Shown in pieces: positions 6,344 through 9,724 of a stretch of 9,724 nucleotides of DNA. The position numbers were made by a program, and so were the translations under genes. Origin of the DNA: JBOHER01 sp050701115 (GTDB lineage: Bacteria > Actinomycetota > Actinomycetes > Mycobacteriales > Pseudonocardiaceae); assembly GCA_050701115.1 (NCBI GenBank), contig JBOHER010000087.1:1-9724 (forward strand), in the 5' to 3' direction. Every line of letters starts with the position of its first letter. The stretch's first letter is position 1. The notes below the pieces were generated by a model. The model was not told where the DNA came from and ran no database searches. It saw only the letters and a program-made list of their open reading frames with translations.

Positions 6344-6344
6344 T
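6316..6344. other. Hairpin with perfect 8-bp arms
   Basis: ATCAGGGA (6316-6323) and TCCCTGAT (6337-6344) are perfect inverted repeats around a 13-nt loop, between the SHOCT remnant and the methyltransferase. There is no T-run on either side, so a classical intrinsic terminator is unlikely on that basis. It could be a regulator-binding site or a stabilising RNA hairpin. Confidence 0.35.
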
Positions 6345-6422
6345 GTGTGCTGACGCGCGGCGATGTTGAGTTGGTGGCGGGGACAACACAACTGTGCGGC
6401 GCGAGTTTCAAAGGAGGACCGC

Positions 6423-6842
6423 ATGTCGGCATCGGCTGACCGCACCGACCGGTGGCACCGCTACTGGGACAAGCATTCGCGCACCTATGACCGCGAGATG
6501 CGATTCTGGGACCGGGTTCTCTTCGGAGACTCACGGCGGTGGGCCTGCTCGCAAGCCACCGGTGAGGTTCTCGAGGTTGCGATCGGCACCGGCCTCAACC
6601 TTGCTGCCTACCCTGAGGACGTCACGCTGACCGGCATCGATCTCAGCGAAGAGATGCTGAACATCGCCCGCACCCGCGCGGCGGAGCTTGGTCGCACCGC
6701 AATGCTCCAGCAGGGCAACGCGCACGCGCTGCCTTTCGACGACGCCACGTTCGACACCGTGCTGTGCACCCTCGGCCTCTGCGCGATTCCCGATATCGAC
6801 GTCGCCACCGACTGGCCGAGATCCGGCGCAGTCGGAACCTGA
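6423..6842 (+). pseudogene. Class I SAM-dependent methyltransferase, 3' truncated
   Basis: The start is ATG 6423 with a near-perfect AAGGAGG at 6411-6417. Residues 1-127 (DRTDRWHRYWDKHSRTYDRE, FWDRVLFGDSRRW, then SAM-binding motif I VLEVAIGTGLNLAAYP at 49-64, acidic residue end of strand 2 TGIDLSEEML, GNAHALPFDDATFDTVLCTL, CAIPD) match a common actinomycete methyltransferase. The substrate is not known. After CAIPDIDVA (about 6806) the similarity ends and the frame runs through DNA that encodes an antitoxin in another frame, stopping at 6840-6842. The C-terminal half, which carries substrate-binding strands 5-7, is missing. The product of 139 residues would be about two-thirds of normal size, or less. 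The strong RBS means it may still be translated. Confidence 0.75.
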
Positions 6843-7012
6843 CGCAGCAGGGCGTTGCCGAGTAGATGGGCGTCACCAAGGGGCGCGTCTCGCAAATCGA
6901 ACAGGACAAGATCACCTGAAACGATGTGCTCGCCCGATACGCGGCTGCACTCGGCGGCCGGCTCCATCAGTCCATCTACTTCGATGACGGCGACATCGCG
7001 GCCATCGCTTAG
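6806..7012 (+). pseudogene. HigA-like XRE antitoxin remnant with two in-frame stops
   Basis: In one frame the sequence reads RLAEIRRSRNLTQQGVAE, stop (TAG 6863-6865), MGVTKGRVSQIEQDKIT, stop (TGA 6917-6919), NDVLARYAAALGGRLHQSIY, FDDGDIAAIA, then the normal stop TAG 7010-7012. This is the helix-turn-helix (LTQQ…VAERMGVTKGRVSQIEQGKI) and C-terminus of XRE proteins that act as antitoxins for HigB/RelE-type toxins. The N-terminal part and the expected upstream toxin gene are missing, replaced by the methyltransferase fragment (junction about 6803-6812). Two nonsense codons in otherwise well-conserved sequence mark it as a pseudogene rather than a sequencing slip. Confidence 0.75.
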
Positions 7013-7109
7013 ACAGGACACGTGCATCGGAACTGGACGCTGGGTTGCGTCGTGGGCGCTTCGCGGTGCAACTCTGGCGCCATGAGCACGCTGCGCCCCG
7101 GCGTGACGT

Positions 7110-7871
7110 TCAGAACTGGACCCCGCGAGTCAGCGCGCCGTCGGCGACGAGGTTGGTGCCGGTGATGAACGACGCGCGTGGGCTGGCCAGCATCGTTACC
7201 GCGTAGGCGACCTCCTCAGGCGTGCCCATCCGGCCGGTCGGGTTGAGTGCCAGGGCGCTCGTGTAAAGCTCCGGGTTGTTGTCCTTGACCTGGTTCCAGA
7301 TTCCCCCCGGGAAGAAGATGTTGCCTGGCGAGACGCTGTTGGCGCGGATGCCAGTGCCCGCCAGTTGGTACGCAAGCCCTTGCGTGTAGTGGATCAGCGC
7401 CGCCTTGGCCGTCCCGTACGCCGCGGCGGCGAAGTCGATCTCGCGCCCGGACACACTGGCCACCACGACCACACTCCCGGCGCGGCTACGCTCCAGGTGC
7501 GGCATCGCGGCATCCACGACCCGGACGGTGTGCATCAGATCAACCTCGAAGCTCGACCGCCATTTGTCCTCTTCCGGCCCGATAGCCAAGGCGCTGACGT
7601 TGGGCACCACGATGTCCAGCCCACCCAGTTCCTCGGCAGCACGGCCGACCCAGGCGACCAACGCCGGCCCGTCGGCGACGTCCAGCACCTCCCCGATCGC
7701 CCGCGCGCCGGAGTCTTCCAGCGCTTGCACCGCCGCTTTCACGTCGGATGCCGTCCGGGCGCACAGCGCTACCGCGACCCCCTCGGCTGCCAGCGACTCG
7801 ACAATCGCTCGTCCGATGCCTTTGGTGCCGCCGGTGACCAAGGCCCGCAGTCCGGCCAGCTGAAGGTCCAC
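7110..7871 (-). CDS. Short-chain dehydrogenase/reductase
   Basis: A 253-residue NAD(P)-dependent oxidoreductase of the classical SDR type. From GTG 7871 the cofactor motif TGGTKGIG sits at residues 13-20, the N of the NAG-like motif at 91 (VPNVSA), catalytic Ser at 139 (VVASVSG), and the YxxxK pair at Tyr152/Lys156 (AYGTAKAAL), followed by NSVSPG. The start at 7871 is chosen because GAGGAG lies 5 nt before it. The longer reading to 7949 would overlap the upstream gene and lacks homology. It lies 28 nt downstream of the acetamidase-like gene in the same direction, so the two are likely one operon. The substrate is unknown. The C-terminus (GTNLVADGALTRGVQF) is complete. Confidence 0.9.
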   Translation of the reverse strand: MDLQLAGLRALVTGGTKGIGRAIVESLAAEGVAVALCARTASDVKAAVQALEDSGARAIGEVLDVADGPALVAWVGRAAEELGGLDIVVPNVSALAIGPEEDKWRSSFEVDLMHTVRVVDAAMPHLERSRAGSVVVVASVSGREIDFAAAAYGTAKAALIHYTQGLAYQLAGTGIRANSVSPGNIFFPGGIWNQVKDNNPELYTSALALNPTGRMGTPEEVAYAVTMLASPRASFITGTNLVADGALTRGVQF

Positions 7872-7899
7872 GTCTGCTCCTCGTCGGTTGGCCGGTGTC

Positions 7900-8901
7900 C
7901 TACCGTGCGGCCGCGGCCTGCTCACGCAGGTAGCGGTGCATGCCGTCATACGCGTCCGCGGCGGGCAGCAGCCGCTTCGCCACCTTGGTCACAGCGCTGT
8001 AGTTGGCGTCGACCACATTGGCCAGCGGCGCCTCGCTGATCTGCGTGAGCAGCTGGTAAGCGTCCAGCCGATCCAGGCCGTACAGCTCGTGCAGCCACTC
8101 GATCATGCCGACCTGACTCGCCCGCCAGGCATCTTCGAGCGGCCTCGACGAGGCGACCACGACGTAGTGGTCGTCCTGCTCGACGCGCGGCCAGACCGGC
8201 GCGTGGCCCTTGATCAGCTCGACGATGAGGGTCACGTTCATGGCACCTTCGACGGCGGTGCCGCAGGCCTCGCCCTCGCCCTGGCGGTAGTGCCCGTCAC
8301 CGACGGAGAACAGCGCCCCCTCGACGTTCACACCCAGATAACAGGTGGCGCCCGCCCGCATCTCCGGGGTGTCCATGTTGCCGCCGAACATGTCGGGCAC
8401 CAGCGAGGTCCGCACCTCCCGGCCTGCCGGCGCCACCCCGACCGTGCCGACCATCGGTTCGACCGGCAACTCCAAACGCAGGTCGCTGCGCAGCGCTTCG
8501 AAGACCACGACGCGGCGGTCGCGGTCCAGCTGGTAGATCCAGGTCAGCTCGGGAAGAGGGCCCTGCAGTGTCGCGGTGCGGTCGGTTCCGGTGAGGCCGC
8601 CGAAGAACGGGATGGTCGCCGAGGCCGCCCAGTCCCTGGCCGGCTCTAGCTCAACGAAGTGCAGCGCCAGGGTGTCGCCGGGCTCTGTGCCTTCGACGTA
8701 GAACGGGCCTGTCTGCGGGTTCACCTCGCGCATGTCGAGCTTCTCGCTGGGCCGGTCCGATGCGCTCTGCAACCGGCCGCCGAACGCATCCTCGGTCCAC
8801 AACTTCATCAGCGTGCCGGGGGCGACCCGCCGGATGGGCTCGACGCCCCCAAACGTCCAGGCGTACTGCTCGCGCCGGGGACTGAACTCGACAACATCCA
8901 C
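7900..8901 (-). CDS. Acetamidase/formamidase family protein
   Basis: A 333-residue protein of the FmdA/AmdA family, whose members hydrolyse short amides such as acetamide or formamide to ammonia and the acid in the cytoplasm. Family features are visible: an N-terminal beta domain (WTFGGVEPIRRVAPGTLMKL, EPGDTLALHFVELEP), the central GGNMDTPEMRAGATCYLGVN and the conserved GALFSVGDGHYRQGEGEACG, TAVEG segment that contributes the metal/active-site region. The start is ATG 8901 with GAGGAG 9 nt upstream. It is the first gene of an operon with the SDR downstream. Pairing an amidase-like enzyme with a dehydrogenase suggests catabolism of an amide or cyclic compound, but the real substrate may differ from acetamide. 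No defects were seen. Confidence 0.9.
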   Translation of the reverse strand: MDVVEFSPRREQYAWTFGGVEPIRRVAPGTLMKLWTEDAFGGRLQSASDRPSEKLDMREVNPQTGPFYVEGTEPGDTLALHFVELEPARDWAASATIPFFGGLTGTDRTATLQGPLPELTWIYQLDRDRRVVVFEALRSDLRLELPVEPMVGTVGVAPAGREVRTSLVPDMFGGNMDTPEMRAGATCYLGVNVEGALFSVGDGHYRQGEGEACGTAVEGAMNVTLIVELIKGHAPVWPRVEQDDHYVVVASSRPLEDAWRASQVGMIEWLHELYGLDRLDAYQLLTQISEAPLANVVDANYSAVTKVAKRLLPAADAYDGMHRYLREQAAAAR

Positions 8902-9060
8902 AGCGGCTCCTCTACTACCGGTCCCGGTTTCATCGTGCTACCGAGCCGCCGCTCTGACAACCCGCGACTGCTCCGGTCGTCCCCGAGACCGCCAGTGCAC
9001 CCGCGGTTGGGAACACGCCACGCGAGGCTGGGGTGCGTCTGATCCGTCCGTCAGGTAAAA

Positions 9061-9077
9061 TACTAATACAGTTAGTA
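9061..9077. promoter_or_regulatory. Perfect inverted repeat, probable operator
   Basis: TACTAA-TACAG-TTAGTA is a 6-bp perfect inverted repeat in an unusually A/T-rich island (9055-9080) inside very GC-rich DNA. It lies between the divergent acetamidase-SDR operon (start 8901, minus) and the membrane microprotein (start 9257, plus). Dyads of this kind are typical of TetR- or ArsR-type regulators overlapping promoters, and TAAAAT at 9056-9061 or TATTTT on the other strand could be the -10 box. No regulator gene is visible in the window, and which side it controls is unclear. Confidence 0.5.
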
Positions 9078-9097
9078 GATTGCGGCTGGAGATGCGG

Positions 9098-9190
9098 ATG
9101 TGCGGAATCACGCGCGTGGCGGCTGCGGCGGCCGCGGCGGTGGGATTGGCCAGCGAATCCCGGGCACGGCCCGGATGTGCGAGCTCATGA
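9098..9190 (+). CDS. Possible 30-residue peptide, low support
   Basis: ATG 9098 follows GGAG (9088-9091) at 6 nt and opens a frame with an Ala-rich, signal-like start (MCGITRVAAAAAAAVGLASE), ending at TGA 9188-9190. In the next frame the same region ends MCELMMDGESKPMHPGR before TAG, rich in Met, His and Cys. The two together might be a frameshifted small metal-binding secreted protein, but either frame could be chance. No family was recognised. Confidence 0.2.
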   Translation: MCGITRVAAAAAAAVGLASESRARPGCASS

Positions 9191-9256
9191 TGGACGGCGA
9201 GAGTAAGCCGATGCACCCCGGGCGGTAGCGCCCGATCCGGACTGAAGGAGGAACCG

Positions 9257-9454
9257 GTGGAATACCTGTTGCTGGCTCTGGTGTGCCCGGTTGCGATGGG
9301 CCTGATGATGTGGATGATGATGCGAGGGAACAGGTCTGCGCCGTCGTCCGGTCCGGATCCCGAGGTCGCCCGGCTGCGCGCCGAACTCGACGAGTTGCGC
9401 CAGACCCGGCAGGCCAGCGGCGAGCAGGACCCTCATCCCGGGTACTCGCGGTGA
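9257..9454 (+). CDS. 65-residue Met-rich membrane microprotein with coiled coil
   Basis: The start is GTG 9257 with a perfect AAGGAGG at 9245-9251. Residues 2-23 are one transmembrane helix (EYLLLALVCPVAMGLMMWMM, MR), with a Cys-Pro pair and six methionines, followed by a basic turn. Residues ~34-50 form a short charged helix (PEVARLRAELDELRQTRQ) with heptad Leu/Ala spacing, which could mediate oligomerisation. Small proteins of this design (single Met-rich helix plus short coiled coil) are familiar near metal-handling genes of actinomycetes, but I cannot assign a function. The clean RBS and codon use make it a real gene. It is probably inserted in the cytoplasmic membrane with the C-terminus inside. 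Confidence 0.75.
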   Translation: MEYLLLALVCPVAMGLMMWMMMRGNRSAPSSGPDPEVARLRAELDELRQTRQASGEQDPHPGYSR

Positions 9455-9549
9455 AGGACTGATCGCCCATGCGGTGCTTCAATTGGCGGGTGTTGGCAGG
9501 GCTCGGCGCGGTGCCGCCGACTCGGTCGACGGACCGGCGTAGTCCCGTC

Positions 9550-9564
9550 GCGGGTGTCACCCGC
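9550..9564. other. Palindrome in gene-free stretch after the microprotein
   Basis: GCGGGTGTCACCCGC is a self-complementary 15-mer (arms GCGGGT/ACCCGC). It sits in the 176-base gap 9455-9630 that otherwise shows no gene, only GC-rich short repeats (GGCACGGCACC near 9575 and AGCACGGCACC near 9600). It could end transcription of the two converging genes as a GC-rich hairpin without a T-run, or be an operator. Confidence 0.25.
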
Positions 9565-9630
9565 ACGCCCGGCGACCCGGTCCCGGCACGGCACCGGCCA
9601 GCACGGCACCAGCGGCGGGACGGCCGCGGT

Positions 9631-9724
9631 CAGTGCTCGTCGGGGTAGAGGAAGCGACGCTGAAAGGCGTGCTTGGGGCCCGTCAACGTCTCCGTGGTGA
9701 TCCGGCCCAGGTCGTCGAGGGTGA
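9631..9724 (-). CDS. 3' end of an unidentified minus-strand gene (partial)
   Basis: The frame enters from beyond the window and ends at TGA 9633-9631. The last residues read RRFLYPDEH. About 30 codons are open with strong GC-third bias, so it is probably the true end of a protein whose body lies outside. Too little is visible to name a family. It converges on the microprotein gene, about 175 bp apart. Confidence 0.4.

Noticed and set aside
6863..6919. In-frame TAG and TGA as recoded codons (pyrrolysine or selenocysteine)
   Set aside because: The sequence is an XRE antitoxin fragment without a start, no SECIS-like or recoding machinery was seen, and decay is simpler.
7013..7109. Terminator between the antitoxin remnant and the SDR gene
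   Set aside because: GTTGC/GCAAC arms near 7045-7075 are weak and there is no T-run.
7365..8649. Long plus-strand open frames opposite the SDR and acetamidase genes
   Set aside because: They have no family resemblance and mirror the real minus-strand genes.

Overview
This is high-GC DNA with strong third-position G/C bias, GTG starts and GGAGG-type ribosome binding sites. The protein families point to an actinomycete (Actinomycetota). A Pseudonocardiales- or Streptomyces-like host is plausible, but that is inference. The window looks like an accessory, decaying chromosomal region. A few genes are intact, and at least nine loci are truncated, frameshifted or internally deleted remnants whose original family can still be read by joining frames.

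Layout. (1) 84-1751 (+): intact class I (archaeal-type) lysyl-tRNA synthetase. Convergent to it, 1656-2341 (-) is a frameshifted gene ending in a PqqD-like RiPP recognition domain. (2) 2403-3150 (+): a broken GNAT acetyltransferase, a possible 27-residue Cys-rich peptide and an HD-domain protein that has lost its catalytic core. (3) 3132-4337 (-): an intact XRE/DUF5919-type regulator translationally coupled (GTGA) to a frameshifted NUDIX hydrolase. (4) 4436-4704 (+): a HAD phosphatase reduced to its two ends.

(5) 4857-5425 (+): the most interesting part. A short ORF encodes a textbook lasso-peptide precursor with predicted core GATSYDTADRKAYYY. It is followed 14 nt downstream by the N-terminal domain of a lasso cyclase (Asn-synthetase-like). 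The cyclase is cut off by a transposase C-terminal remnant (5426-5690), so the window holds a precursor with a disabled maturation locus. No B1/B2 protease or exporter was seen next to it.

(6) 5715-7012: fragments of an SDR oxidoreductase (-), a SHOCT membrane protein (+), a SAM methyltransferase (+) fused out of frame to a HigA-like XRE antitoxin remnant with two in-frame stop codons. (7) 7110-8901 (-): an intact two-gene operon, acetamidase/formamidase then SDR dehydrogenase. (8) 8902-9724: an intergenic region with a perfect inverted-repeat operator (TACTAA-N5-TTAGTA), a 65-residue Met-rich membrane microprotein, and the 3' end of an unidentified minus-strand gene.

Functionally, the intact genes (LysRS1, XRE/DUF5919, acetamidase-SDR, membrane microprotein, lasso precursor) do not form one pathway. 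The repeated pattern of kept gene ends with missing middles, nonsense codons and an IS remnant argues for genuine decay. Some single-base shifts (PqqD gene, part of the HD gene) could still be sequencing errors. All family assignments are by eye, without database searches.
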